The notes below the pieces were generated by a model. The model made no database searches. It was not told where the DNA came from and was given only the letters and a program-made list of their open reading frames with translations. From the NCBI RefSeq assembly GCF_001557535.2, contig NZ_CP014307.1, forward strand, positions 496,001-560,000: a stretch of DNA of 64,000 nucleotides. Direction: 5' to 3'. Numbering within the stretch: position 1 is the stretch's first letter; every line of letters begins with the position of its first letter. Positions 35,227-44,374 of the stretch are shown here, in pieces. Origin of the DNA: Burkholderia sp. PAMC 26561. GTDB lineage: Bacteria; Pseudomonadota; Gammaproteobacteria; Burkholderiales; Burkholderiaceae. Made by a program: the position numbers and the translations under genes.

Positions 35227-37143
35227 CTATGTCGCCGTGCGCAGCACCTGAGCAAGATCGGCCAGCCGATACGGCTTGGTGATGAAGGTGAATGCATCGG
35301 TCGGGCCATGCTGTTCCTTCAACATGGGCAGCGGATAACCCGACGCAAGGACGACCTTCAATTGCGGCAACAGCGCCCGCGCCGTCCGCGCGAGCTCCAG
35401 TCCATGCATGCCTTGAGGCATCACGACGTCGGTGAACAAGATCGAAATGTTGGCGCTCCGGTTCAGCATCTCCAGCGCTTCCTTCGCGTTGTTCGCCGTC
35501 AGGACCTGATAGCCGATCGACCTGCACAACTCCGCGCCTATGTCGAGCACGTCCGGTTCGTCATCGACCATGAGGATCATCTCTTGCGATGCCGCGGGCG
35601 CGCTTTTCGACTCCACCGCGCTGTCCTCGATGGCCGGCAGATACAGCCGGATCGTGGTGCCCTGCCCCTCTTTGCTGTCGATCTGCACCTCGCCGCCCGA
35701 CTGCGCTATGAAACCATACACCTGACTCAAGCCGAGCCCGGAGCCCTTGCCTACTTCCTTGGTCGTGAAGAACGGCTCGAACGCACGCGCAATGACACGC
35801 TCCGCCATGCCCGTTCCGGTATCGCTGACGGTGACCGCTATGAAAGCGCCGGCCTTGAGTGTGCCGACATCGCCGTCCTTGAGATCCGCGTTGTTCACCG
35901 CCACGATGATCTTGCCGCCCTCGGGCATCGCGTCGCGCGCGTTGACCACCAGGTTGAGCAACGCCGCCTCGAACCGCGCAACATCGATTGCGACCATCCG
36001 CAGTTCCGGCACATAGGCAAAGTCAATCTCGATACTCGAGTTGCCCGCGCGCTTGAGCACCGCTTCGAAACCGGCAATCACCACGTTGAGGTCGCAGTTC
36101 TGGACTTGCAGCGGCTGCTTGCGCGCAAACGACAAGAGCTGCTGCGTGAGGGTCGCGCCACGTTCGACGGCTCGGCGCATCGTATCGAGAATACGGATGT
36201 CCGATGGGTTGCTCAGACGCATGGTCAACAGGTCCATGCTGCTCGACAGGACGGTCAGCAGATTGTTGAAATCATGCGCGATACCGCCGGTCAGCTGCCC
36301 GACTGCCTCCATCTTTTGCGACTGGAACAGTGCGGCGTTGGCGCGCTCGAGCGCCTCTGCGGCCAACTTGCGCTCGGTGACGTCGCGCGTGATCTTGGCG
36401 AAGCCGATCAGTTTCTGATGATCGTCATGGACTGCATCGACTACAACGTGCGCCCAGAACCGCGTCCCATCTTTTCTGACTCGCCAGCCTTCCTGCTCGA
36501 ACCTCCCCACCGATGCAGCCACTGCGAGCGTTTTTGCAGGAGAGCCGGCCTGGCGATCCTCGGGTGTATAGAAGCAGGAGAAGTGCTGGCCTACGATCTC
36601 GTCGTGCGTGTATCCCTTGATGCGCTCGGCCCCCGAATTCCAGTTCGTGACCACACCGTCCGGCGCCAGCATGTAAATGGCGTAATCCGTCACGCCCTGC
36701 ACGAGCAGGCGAAACCGTTCTTCGCTTCCGCGCAAGGCTTCCTCGGCCGCCTTGCGTTCGGTGATATCGCGCGTGACCTTGGCGAAGCCGACCAGATTGC
36801 CCTCGGGGTCGCGGATCGGATCGATCACGACGTTCGCCCAGAAACGGGTGCCGTCCTTGCGCACCCGCCAGCCCTCGTCTTCGAAACGGCCTTCTTCGCG
36901 CGCCGTGCGCAGGGCGCGAGCAGGCCTGTTGTTTTGCTGGTCTTCCGGGGTATAGAAAAGAGAGAAATGCTTGCCGATGATCTCGCTGGCCGTGTAGCCC
37001 TTGAACCGTTGAGCGCCGGCGTTCCAACTGTTGATGCGACCGCTCAGGTCGAGCATGTAGATTGCGTAGTCACTGACATTGCTCACCAGCAGCTCGAAGC
37101 GCCGTTCGTCGGAGAAGCCTGCGGTGGTTTCTTGTGTGGTCAT
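35227..37143 (-). CDS. PAS-PAS hybrid histidine kinase with receiver domain
   Basis: 638 aa, soluble. Two near-duplicate PAS domains (about 12-130 and 145-262), each with SDYAIYMLxxxGxxxxWNxGAxRxKGYTxxEIxGxHFSxFYTPED and each closed by RDxTERK, then HisKA (phospho-His in GGIAHDFNNLLTVL), HATPase (N-box NLVVNARDAMPEGG, G-box GSGLGLSQVYGF) and a C-terminal receiver (DDEPDVL, phospho-Asp in ILFTDVVMPQGMHG, Lys in ITKPYR). The tandem PAS pair is clearly an internal duplication. This class is widespread in Burkholderiaceae; the signal may be light, redox or small ligand. A small partner gene follows 15 bases downstream. Confidence 0.93.
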   Translation of the reverse strand: MTTQETTAGFSDERRFELLVSNVSDYAIYMLDLSGRINSWNAGAQRFKGYTASEIIGKHFSLFYTPEDQQNNRPARALRTAREEGRFEDEGWRVRKDGTRFWANVVIDPIRDPEGNLVGFAKVTRDITERKAAEEALRGSEERFRLLVQGVTDYAIYMLAPDGVVTNWNSGAERIKGYTHDEIVGQHFSCFYTPEDRQAGSPAKTLAVAASVGRFEQEGWRVRKDGTRFWAHVVVDAVHDDHQKLIGFAKITRDVTERKLAAEALERANAALFQSQKMEAVGQLTGGIAHDFNNLLTVLSSSMDLLTMRLSNPSDIRILDTMRRAVERGATLTQQLLSFARKQPLQVQNCDLNVVIAGFEAVLKRAGNSSIEIDFAYVPELRMVAIDVARFEAALLNLVVNARDAMPEGGKIIVAVNNADLKDGDVGTLKAGAFIAVTVSDTGTGMAERVIARAFEPFFTTKEVGKGSGLGLSQVYGFIAQSGGEVQIDSKEGQGTTIRLYLPAIEDSAVESKSAPAASQEMILMVDDEPDVLDIGAELCRSIGYQVLTANNAKEALEMLNRSANISILFTDVVMPQGMHGLELARTARALLPQLKVVLASGYPLPMLKEQHGPTDAFTFITKPYRLADLAQVLRTAT

Positions 37144-37311
37144 TTACTTGAATCTTCGAGTGAATCCATCTAGCAGCCAGGGCGGGTCAGGACCCGGCTA
37201 TAGACATAAATTAGACGAGTAATCATAGACCTATACACGCGCTTTCACCGTTTCAATAAGCGTTGTCCCAGCAAGGAACCCGGCGACGCCAGGCCATTTC
37301 GATGTAAGATA

Positions 37312-37327
37312 CTGTATATCCATACAG
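37312..37327 (+). promoter_or_regulatory. LexA box upstream of dinB
   Basis: CTGTATATCCATACAG is a perfect match to the CTGT-N8-ACAG LexA operator, 34 bases ahead of the dinB start. It implies SOS control of dinB and of alkB behind it. Confidence 0.88.
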
Positions 37328-37361
37328 CTATCGATGTCATGTCCGATCCTGGAGCGCCTTC

Positions 37362-38516
37362 GTGACCACGCGCCGTATCGCGCATCTCGACATGGACGCG
37401 TTCTACGCGTCAGTCGAACTGTTGCGCTATCCCGAACTGCGCGGCCAGCCGGTTGTGATCGGCGGCGGCCGGAACGCCACGCCGCAAACCCTGCCCGACG
37501 GCAGCCGCCGTTTCGTCCGGCTGCGCGATTACGCCGGCCGGGGCGTGGTAACGACTTCCACTTACGAGGCCCGGGCGCTCGGTGTGTTTTCGGCCATGGG
37601 CATGATGAAAGCGGCGCAACTCGCGCCGGACGCCTTCTTGCTGCCCACGGATTTCGATTCGTACCGGCATTATTCGCGGCTTTTCAAGGCAGCCGTCGCC
37701 ACGTTCACCACGCAAATCGAGAATCGCGGTATCGACGAAATCTATATCGATCTGACGGATTTGCCGGGCGACCCTGCCGACACCGCCGCGCGCATCAAGC
37801 AGGCCGTGCGGGACGCAACCGCCCTGTCGTGCTCGATCAGCGTCGCGCCGAACAAGCTGCTAGCGAAGATCGGATCGGAACTGGACAAGCCCGATGGCCT
37901 CACCATCCTCACCGCCGCCGATATCCCGCTGAGGATCTGGCCGCTGGCAGTACGCAAGGTCAACGGCATCGGGCCGAAGGCGACCGAAAAGCTGGCCGGC
38001 ATCGGCATAGAAACGGTCGGCGATCTGGCCCGTGCGGACCCGGAACTGCTCCAGGCTACCTTCGGGCGAAGCTATTCGGCGTGGCTCGTGGAAGTCGCGC
38101 AAGGTGAGGACGAACGGCCGGTGGTCGTGAGTTCGGAACCCAAGTCGATGAGCCGCGAAACCACGTTCGAGCGCGACCTTCACCCGCGCCAGGATCGCAG
38201 CACGTTGTCGGCGGCGTTCACGGATTTATGCACGCGGGTGGCCGACGACTTGCGGCGCAAAGGCTACGAAGGCCGCACGGTTGGCATCAAGCTGCGTTAC
38301 AACGACTTCAGCACGGTCACGCGCGACCTGACGGTGCCCGCGCCCACGGCCGACGCCACCGATATCCGCCGCGCCGCCACCGAATGCCTGCGGCGCGTGC
38401 CGCTCGACCGGCGTTTGCGTTTGCTGGGGGTGCGTGTGACGGCGCTGGTGCCGGCGGGGTCGTATGTCGCCGAGCCGATCGCCGTCCAGGGGGAACTGCC
38501 GTTTTCGGCGGATTGA
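37362..38516 (+). CDS. dinB: DNA polymerase IV
   Basis: 384-aa Y-family translesion polymerase. The catalytic carboxylates are in IAHLDMDAFYASVE and RGIDEIYIDLT; SCSISVAPNKLLAKIGSELDKPDGL and the helix-hairpin-helix NGIGPKATEKLAGIGIETVGDLA are family markers, with a little-finger domain to the end. GTG start at 37362. It is preceded by a LexA box and followed 9 bases later by alkB, forming an SOS-inducible lesion tolerance/repair operon. It lacks an obvious C-terminal clamp-binding extension beyond LPFSAD, although QGELPF resembles a beta-clamp-binding peptide. Confidence 0.95.
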   Translation: MTTRRIAHLDMDAFYASVELLRYPELRGQPVVIGGGRNATPQTLPDGSRRFVRLRDYAGRGVVTTSTYEARALGVFSAMGMMKAAQLAPDAFLLPTDFDSYRHYSRLFKAAVATFTTQIENRGIDEIYIDLTDLPGDPADTAARIKQAVRDATALSCSISVAPNKLLAKIGSELDKPDGLTILTAADIPLRIWPLAVRKVNGIGPKATEKLAGIGIETVGDLARADPELLQATFGRSYSAWLVEVAQGEDERPVVVSSEPKSMSRETTFERDLHPRQDRSTLSAAFTDLCTRVADDLRRKGYEGRTVGIKLRYNDFSTVTRDLTVPAPTADATDIRRAATECLRRVPLDRRLRLLGVRVTALVPAGSYVAEPIAVQGELPFSAD

Positions 38517-38525
38517 GGAAATATC

Positions 38526-39119
38526 GTGTATCAGAACGATTTGTTCGATCCCGTGCCGCTCGATCTCATCGATGACGCCGAAAGCGGGATTCGCTATCTG
38601 CCCGGTGTGGTGTCGCCCGCCACGGCGCAAGCGTGGTTCGAGCAAGCGCTCGATGGCGTGATCTGGAGCAACCAGCGCCGCATGATGTACGAGCGCGAGG
38701 TCGATGTGCCACGCCTGATGGCGCATTTTTCGCTCGATGCCGCCGACCTGCCCGCGCCGCTGCTGCAGGCGGCGGAACAGGTCCGGTCGACCGTCGACGC
38801 GGCGTTCAACAGCGTCGGGTTGAATCTGTATCGTGACGGCAACGACAGCGTCGCGCCGCACAACGACCACACCAAGGGGCTCGTGGCGAAAGCGCCCATT
38901 GCCATTCTTTCGCTGGGCGCCACGCGCCGCATGAGCATCCGCGCGAAATCAGGCAAGGGGCGCACGCTCAACGTCGATCTGCACGCGGGGAGCGTGCTCG
39001 TGATGAGTTACGCATCGCAATTCACGCACAACCACGGCATCCCGAAGACGAGCGAAGTGGCCGGTCCGCGCATCAGCCTGGCGTTTCGCTGCCTGGCTGA
39101 GAAGGCGACTGCCGCTTAG
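38526..39119 (+). CDS. alkB: AlkB-type 2-oxoglutarate/Fe(II) DNA repair dioxygenase
   Basis: 197 aa, similar in size to ALKBH2/3-like bacterial AlkB. It removes alkyl groups from DNA bases oxidatively. The iron-binding HxD is in [10 protein letters not shown], the distal His in FTHNHGIPK, and the 2-oxoglutarate Arg near [12 protein letters not shown] start 9 bases after dinB, so expressed from the same LexA-controlled promoter. The end overlaps the convergent chemoreceptor gene by 4 bases. Confidence 0.92.
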   Translation: MYQNDLFDPVPLDLIDDAESGIRYLPGVVSPATAQAWFEQALDGVIWSNQRRMMYEREVDVPRLMAHFSLDAADLPAPLLQAAEQVRSTVDAAFNSVGLNLYRDGNDSVAPHNDHTKGLVAKAPIAILSLGATRRMSIRAKSGKGRTLNVDLHAGSVLVMSYASQFTHNHGIPKTSEVAGPRISLAFRCLAEKATAA

Positions 39120-40816
39120 AACGCTTCCCAGTCGGCCGCGCCCGCCAATGCAACCGGCTTCGCTTTTTCCACGCCCGCGAGCGGCGCTTTCAGCCGGGCC
39201 AGCCGCTGGGTTGCAACGGCACGGGGTGTCGGTTTCTGCGCCGGCTTTACGACGACCTTGACGCTTTCCACGCCGCCATCGTTCAGTTGAAATACCGATA
39301 CCGCCGCCTTCAACGCGCCCGCTTGATCTTCCAGCGATTGCGCCGCGGCCGCCGCCTCTTCCACCAGCGCCGCGTTTTGTTGCGTCACTTCGTCCATCTG
39401 TGTGACGGCGAGCGCCACCTGCTCGATACCGCTGCTCTGCTCGTGCGAAGCCGCTGCAATCTCGCCCATGATGTCGGTCACGCGCTGCACGGCGCCGATG
39501 ATCTCGGACATCGTGCGGCCGGCGTCGCCCACCAGCGTCGTGCCTGTCTGCACACGCGAAACGGACGTGTTGATCAGTTCCTTGATCTCCTTGGCCGCCG
39601 CCGACGAACGTTGCGCAAGACTGCGCACTTCCGCCGCCACGACCGCGAAACCACGGCCCTGTTCGCCCGCACGCGCCGCTTCTACCGCCGCGTTCAACGC
39701 CAGGATGTTGGTCTGGAACGCGATGCCTTCAATGATCGTGATGATGTCGGCAATCTTCGTCGAGCTCTGGTTGATGTCGCCCATGGTATCGACGACTTGC
39801 GAGACCACCGTGCTGCCCTTGTTCGCAATCTCCGACGCGTTCGCGGCCAGCGAACTCGCCTGACGCGCGTTCTCGGCGTTCTGCTTCACCGTGCCGGTCA
39901 GCTCGTCCATGCTCGACGCCGTCTGCTGCAACGCCGACGCTTGCTCTTCCGTGCGCGACGACAAATCGATGTTGCCCGCTGCAATCTGCTTGGTCGCCGA
40001 TGCAATCGACTCGCTGCCCGAACGCACCGAGCGCACGGTGTCGACCAGACTTGCCTGCATCTTTGCGAGACCGTTGAGCAATTGACCCATCTCGTCGCGC
40101 GATGTCACGACCAGTTCGCGGCGCAGGTCACCGGAAGCGATGGCATCGAATTGCGCGAGCGCTTCGTCGAGCGGACGCCCGATCGCGCGGCGCAGCGAAA
40201 CCCACGAAAACGCCGCAGCCAGCAATCCGATGATGATCGCCACCACGCTGATGGTGCGGAACTCGCTGAACTTTTGCTGCGAGAGTTCGAAGTCGCTCTT
40301 CGCCGAATCGAACTGGTACTTGCGCAGCGATTCGCCGATGGTGGCCAGTTCGTTGAACTTGACCTGCATGGCTTCCGCCGATGCAACGATCTTCTCGGCG
40401 TCATTTGCGCGGACATTCGCGTAGCCATCGTCGAGCATTTTCTGCAGTTCGAGACGCTTGGCCTGGAACGCATCGGCCATTTCCTTTTCGCCGGGTCCTT
40501 GCGGCAACGCAGCGTAGCGGGCCCATTCCTTGTCTGCGCGTTCGCGCATCAATGTGCCGCGTCCAATTGCCGTCTCCGCCGCGGGCTTGCCGACCAGCAA
40601 GGCTGCTCGGTCGAAGCTGAGCCGCTCACGCGCGGTGAACATCTCCGCGTTGCCGGCGGAGACCGCGCTGGGCATTTCATTGGTGAAGAGGCTGCGCGTG
40701 GTTTGATTACCCAGGCTCATGCCCCACAGCCCCAAGCCGCCGATAACCACCAGCAACAGCCCCAAAAACGCCATCGCAATGCCGAGGCGGCCCTTGATCG
40801 TCGAAAGTATGTTCAT
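39116..40816 (-). CDS. Methyl-accepting chemotaxis protein
   Basis: 566 aa. TM1 (about 11-33, [21 protein letters not shown]), a four-helix-bundle periplasmic sensor (to about 188), TM2 ([16 protein letters not shown]), HAMP, and the cytoplasmic signalling hairpin with the invariant tip [32 protein letters not shown]. The C-terminus ends ADWEAF, resembling the xWxxF pentapeptide that tethers CheR in Tar/Tsr, after a Pro/Ala-rich linker. The ligand is unknown; the 4HB sensor is of Tar/Tsr length. Confidence 0.95.
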   Translation of the reverse strand: MNILSTIKGRLGIAMAFLGLLLVVIGGLGLWGMSLGNQTTRSLFTNEMPSAVSAGNAEMFTARERLSFDRAALLVGKPAAETAIGRGTLMRERADKEWARYAALPQGPGEKEMADAFQAKRLELQKMLDDGYANVRANDAEKIVASAEAMQVKFNELATIGESLRKYQFDSAKSDFELSQQKFSEFRTISVVAIIIGLLAAAFSWVSLRRAIGRPLDEALAQFDAIASGDLRRELVVTSRDEMGQLLNGLAKMQASLVDTVRSVRSGSESIASATKQIAAGNIDLSSRTEEQASALQQTASSMDELTGTVKQNAENARQASSLAANASEIANKGSTVVSQVVDTMGDINQSSTKIADIITIIEGIAFQTNILALNAAVEAARAGEQGRGFAVVAAEVRSLAQRSSAAAKEIKELINTSVSRVQTGTTLVGDAGRTMSEIIGAVQRVTDIMGEIAAASHEQSSGIEQVALAVTQMDEVTQQNAALVEEAAAAAQSLEDQAGALKAAVSVFQLNDGGVESVKVVVKPAQKPTPRAVATQRLARLKAPLAGVEKAKPVALAGAADWEAF

Positions 40817-41047
40817 GTCTCAGTTGTCTCGATACTGTTAGCAAGCGGCGGCGCACACCCGTGCCACGAGCGCAACCGGAGCCGGCAATGTTCCCCCACT
40901 CGTACCCTTTAACGGCAATCCCACCTGTCACTTGAGTAAACTGTCATAGCATCTGCTTATGCTGCATCGACAAGAATCCTTTCATTTCGATTATTCCGGG
41001 AATGAAAACCGGCCGGCTGCACTTTCAGAGATAAGGGAGACGACGAC

Positions 41048-41470
41048 ATGGACATCACGATCTATCACAACCCGTTATGCGGCACGTCGCGCAACACGCT
41101 TGCGCTGATCCGCAATGCGGGGATCGAACCGAAGGTCATCGAGTATCTGAAGACGCCGCCCGATCGCGCCGCGCTGACCAGGCTCATTCAGGACGCGGGG
41201 CTTGGCGTGCGCGATGCGCTTCGCGAAAAAGAAGCTGTATTCGTGCAGCTCCAACTCGCCGATGCAACGCTGACCGACGAGCAATTGCTCGACGCCATGG
41301 TGGCGCATCCCATCCTGATCAATCGTCCATTCGTGGTGACGCCTGAGGGCACGCGTTTATGCCGGCCATCGGAGAAACTCCTGGAGATTCTTTCGGCCGC
41401 GCAGAAAGGTCCGTTCGCCAAGGAAGACGGCGAACGGATCATCGATGAAAAAGGCAAGCTGGTTCGCTGA
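41048..41470 (+). CDS. arsC: Arsenate reductase (glutaredoxin-linked)
   Basis: 140 aa. The thioredoxin-fold ArsC pattern is clear: ITIYHNPLCGTSRNTLALIR with the catalytic Cys in CGTSR, and HPILINRPFVVTPEGTRLCRPSE with the arsenate-binding arginines. It reduces arsenate to arsenite using glutathione and glutaredoxin. It stands alone; no arsR, arsB or acr3 in view, so a housekeeping copy is likely. AAGGGAGA-like sequence precedes the ATG. Confidence 0.93.
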   Translation: MDITIYHNPLCGTSRNTLALIRNAGIEPKVIEYLKTPPDRAALTRLIQDAGLGVRDALREKEAVFVQLQLADATLTDEQLLDAMVAHPILINRPFVVTPEGTRLCRPSEKLLEILSAAQKGPFAKEDGERIIDEKGKLVR

Positions 41471-41507
41471 GCCGGCGGCAAGCTGGCTCGACACGCGGCC
41501 GCGCAGC

Positions 41508-42431
41508 TTAGTGGCGCGCGATATCGACCTGGTTGAGCAACGGTTCGCCGCGCACCATCCGGCGCACGTTTTGCGCAATCTGCGAGCCGATGGTATCCAG
41601 CGTGGAGATCGCCGCCATGTGTGGCGTGACGATGACTTTCGGGTGCTGCCAGAGCGGGTCGTCGGAAGGAAGTGGCTCGTTCGGGAATACATCCACCAGC
41701 GCGCCGCCGACCTGACCGCTGTCCAGTGCACTCAATAATGCTTCGGCGTCCAGATGTTCTCCCCGGCCGACATGAATCAGTTTCGTACCGGGGCGCAACT
41801 GCCTGAAAAGATCCGCGTTGAGCAGACCTCGCGTTTCGCTTGTCAGTGGCAGCAAACAAACGAGCGTATCGATACGTTCGAGGAAAGCAGGCAACGCGTC
41901 GCGGCCATTGAACGTTGCAACGCCAGGCAGGTGCTTGGGACTGCGCGACCAGCCCGCCACGGAAAAACCGGCGCGCAGCAAATCCAGCGCGACGCGCGAG
42001 CCAATCTCCCCCAGTCCCATCACACCGACGGTGCAATCGCTCGCACGCGTTTGCTCAGGCAACGTCCATGACGCGTGACGCTGATTGACCAGAACCTGAT
42101 CGAATCGACGATGAAAATGCAGCACGCCCCACATCACATATTCGCTCATGGCGCGCGCCTGATCGGGGTCGACCACACGGCATAGCGGAACCGCGGGAAA
42201 ATGCGGATCGCAGAGAATGTTATCTACGCCAGCCGCCACGCCATGCACGAGCCTCAGATTCGGCAGCGAGCGCAACGCGCCGGCCGGAGGTTTCCAGCAC
42301 ACCGCCACTTGTGCGTCATTCGCTTCATGCGTACCGAATGCATGGACTTCGAGTTCCGGCGCCGCGGCGATGATCGCAGGAGCGAGCGGCGACATGTCGT
42401 AACCGCTGCTGATGAATACGAGCTTGGTCAT
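41508..42431 (-). CDS. ghrA: Glyoxylate/hydroxypyruvate reductase A-like dehydrogenase
   Basis: 307-aa D-2-hydroxyacid dehydrogenase. Start at 42431 (MTKLVFISSGYDM), 19 bases after the aldolase gene; the frame upstream of it overlaps that gene. NAD-binding fold TVGVMGLGEIGSRVALDLLRAGFSVAGWSR, catalytic Arg in HVGRGEHLD, Glu in NEPLPSDDPLW and His in TPHMAA. The family reduces glyoxylate, hydroxypyruvate or other 2-oxoacids. Third gene of the gbuA-aldolase-reductase operon. Confidence 0.87.
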   Translation of the reverse strand: MTKLVFISSGYDMSPLAPAIIAAAPELEVHAFGTHEANDAQVAVCWKPPAGALRSLPNLRLVHGVAAGVDNILCDPHFPAVPLCRVVDPDQARAMSEYVMWGVLHFHRRFDQVLVNQRHASWTLPEQTRASDCTVGVMGLGEIGSRVALDLLRAGFSVAGWSRSPKHLPGVATFNGRDALPAFLERIDTLVCLLPLTSETRGLLNADLFRQLRPGTKLIHVGRGEHLDAEALLSALDSGQVGGALVDVFPNEPLPSDDPLWQHPKVIVTPHMAAISTLDTIGSQIAQNVRRMVRGEPLLNQVDIARH

Positions 42432-42450
42432 GTGCGGATTTTGCGGATGA

Positions 42451-43230
42451 TCACGAGCGGTAGTCGGGCTGCGTATCGGCGATGAGACGCAATGCCGCTT
42501 GCCACGCAAGTTCCGTGATGCCGTCCGCGCCCTCCGACTCGAACTGCCGCGCGGTCAGTTCACGGACATGTTCGGGAGGAAAGCGCAGTTGTGTGCCGCC
42601 GGCCATGGCCTGGACTTGCGCCTGACATGCGCGCTCGAGGAAGTAGATTTCATGGAACGCTTGCGCGGCGGTAGCGCCCCCAGCCAGCAAGCCGTGGTTG
42701 CGCAGGATCATCGCTTTGTGCGAGCCAAGGTCTGCCACAAGACGATCACGCTCACCCAAGTCGAGCGCGATGCCTTCATAGTCGTGATAGCCCAGCTTGC
42801 CGTAGAACTTCAGCGCGTGCTGACTGATGGGGAGGAGCCCGTGCTCCTGCGCGGACACCGCCGTGCCAGCCGCCGTATGCGTATGCACCACAAACGCCAG
42901 GTCGTGGCGCGCCATATGCACCGCAGAATGGATGGTGAAGCCCGCCGCGTTGACCCTGAAAAGCTCGGGCATGTCGCCGGCGCGGTCATCGATCACCTTG
43001 CCCTGATAGTCGATCTTCACCAGATCCGATGCCCGCATTTCGTGGAACAGCACGCCATACCGGTTGATCAGGAACGCGGGCTTATCATCGGGCGAGCCGG
43101 GAAAGCGCGCGGTGATGTGCGTATCGATCATGTCGGTCATGCGGAAATGCGCAGCCAGCCGGTACAACGCGGCGAGGTCCTCGCGGACTTTCTGTTCCGT
43201 GGCGGGAGGCGAGTTCGGGGCGGTTTGCAT
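42451..43230 (-). CDS. Class II aldolase/adducin-family protein
   Basis: 259 aa. Zn-binding histidines are in AFVVHTHTAAGTAVSAQ and the later RNHGLLAGGATAA; DTHITARFPG and FLINRYG are family blocks. Members include fuculose-phosphate-type aldolases and many uncharacterised ones. It lies between gbuA (37 bases) and the reductase gene (19 bases), implying a linked pathway, perhaps handling a C2/C3 oxoacid, but the substrate is not known. Confidence 0.87.
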   Translation of the reverse strand: MQTAPNSPPATEQKVREDLAALYRLAAHFRMTDMIDTHITARFPGSPDDKPAFLINRYGVLFHEMRASDLVKIDYQGKVIDDRAGDMPELFRVNAAGFTIHSAVHMARHDLAFVVHTHTAAGTAVSAQEHGLLPISQHALKFYGKLGYHDYEGIALDLGERDRLVADLGSHKAMILRNHGLLAGGATAAQAFHEIYFLERACQAQVQAMAGGTQLRFPPEHVRELTARQFESEGADGITELAWQAALRLIADTQPDYRS

Positions 43231-43267
43231 GGTGGGGTCCTTGTCCTTGTGGCGCGTGCCCGACAGC

Positions 43268-44218
43268 TTAACGCCTGATCACACCCGGCAGCACGCAAAG
43301 CATTTCATACAGGAGATTGGCGCCGAGCAGCGACGTATTGCCAGTTGTGTCGTAGGGTGGCGACACCTCCACCAGATCGCATCCGATCAGGTCCAGCCCG
43401 TGGCAGCCCCGAATGATTTCCATGCCTTGAATCGTCGTCAGGCCGCCGATTTCCGGCGTGCCCGTACCCGGCGCCCAGGCAGGGTCGATACCATCGATGT
43501 CAAAACTCAAATAGACCGGGCCGCCCTCCACCTTGCGCCGCACTTCGGTCATCAACGGGTCGAGCGATTTGTGCCAGCACTCCTCCGCCTGCACGACGCG
43601 AAAACCTTGCCGCCGGCTCCAGTTGAAGTCGTCGGCGGTATAACCCTGCGCCCGCAAACCGATTTGCACCACGCGCTCGCAATCGAGCAGACCCTCTTCC
43701 ACGGCACGACGAAACGTCGTGCCGTGCGCGATCTTCTCGCCAAACATATGGTCGTTCACGTCGGCGTGCGCATCCACATGCACGAGCCCGATCTTGCCGT
43801 ATTTCCGATGCATTGCACGCAGGATGGGAAGCGTGATGGTGTGGTCGCCGCCCAGCGAGAGCGGTTTGACATCGTGCTTGAGAATGCCGTCGTAATGCTC
43901 TTCGATGATGCGCACCGCGTCGAGCAGATTGAAGGTATTGATGGGTACGTCGCCAATATCCGCCACCGACAGCGAGTCGAACGGCGCCGCGCCGGTCGCC
44001 ATGTTGTAAGGGCGGATCATGACCGACTCCGCACGAATGCCGCGCGGCCCGAAACGCGTGCCGGGGCGTAACGACGTACCGATATCCAGCGGCACGCCTA
44101 TGAACGCGGCATCGAGTCCCTCGGCGGACTGCAGATGCGGCAGGCGCAGCATTGTCGCAATACCCCCGAAGCGCGGCATCTCGTTGCCGCCCAGCGGCTG
44201 GTGGAAGATCTTTTCCAT
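43268..44218 (-). CDS. gbuA: Guanidinobutyrase (ureohydrolase family)
   Basis: 316 aa. Mn-binding motifs of the arginase/agmatinase superfamily are complete: GGDHTITLP, VHVDAHADVND and SFDIDGIDPAWAPGTGTPEIGG. The N-terminus (MEKIFHQPLGGNEMPRFGGIATM) and the whole sequence read very close to my recollection of Pseudomonas GbuA, which hydrolyses 4-guanidinobutyrate to 4-aminobutyrate and urea; agmatinase or guanidinopropionase are alternatives. Start 44218 has GAGGGA upstream. A divergent LysR gene mirrors the gbuA-gbuR arrangement. Confidence 0.9.
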   Translation of the reverse strand: MEKIFHQPLGGNEMPRFGGIATMLRLPHLQSAEGLDAAFIGVPLDIGTSLRPGTRFGPRGIRAESVMIRPYNMATGAAPFDSLSVADIGDVPINTFNLLDAVRIIEEHYDGILKHDVKPLSLGGDHTITLPILRAMHRKYGKIGLVHVDAHADVNDHMFGEKIAHGTTFRRAVEEGLLDCERVVQIGLRAQGYTADDFNWSRRQGFRVVQAEECWHKSLDPLMTEVRRKVEGGPVYLSFDIDGIDPAWAPGTGTPEIGGLTTIQGMEIIRGCHGLDLIGCDLVEVSPPYDTTGNTSLLGANLLYEMLCVLPGVIRR

Positions 44219-44299
44219 GGTAAGTCCCTCGCAGTCATTCATCGAACAAGCATGCATCCAATTCTGAATGCGTGCGGCATGACGACAAAGTGCTGGTGC

Positions 44300-44322
44300 G
44301 AAATATTTAGTTCAGGTATTTC
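44300..44322. promoter_or_regulatory. Inverted repeat between gbuA and its LysR gene
   Basis: GAAATA and TATTTC, perfect 6-base arms with an 11-base spacer, in the 156-base divergent gap. Candidate site for the adjacent LysR regulator. Confidence 0.5.
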
Positions 44323-44374
44323 TAAAGTATCGGCGCGGCGCCTTTATCTGTCGCGGTTTTCATGGAGCTTGGTC

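Noticed and set aside
35005..37173. A 722-codon plus-strand open frame
   Set aside because: It lies opposite the PAS-PAS hybrid kinase, has no recognisable domain and an Arg/His-rich composition typical of antisense frames in high-GC DNA.
39287..40912. A 541-codon plus-strand open frame
   Set aside because: Antisense to the chemoreceptor gene; Arg-rich, no domain.
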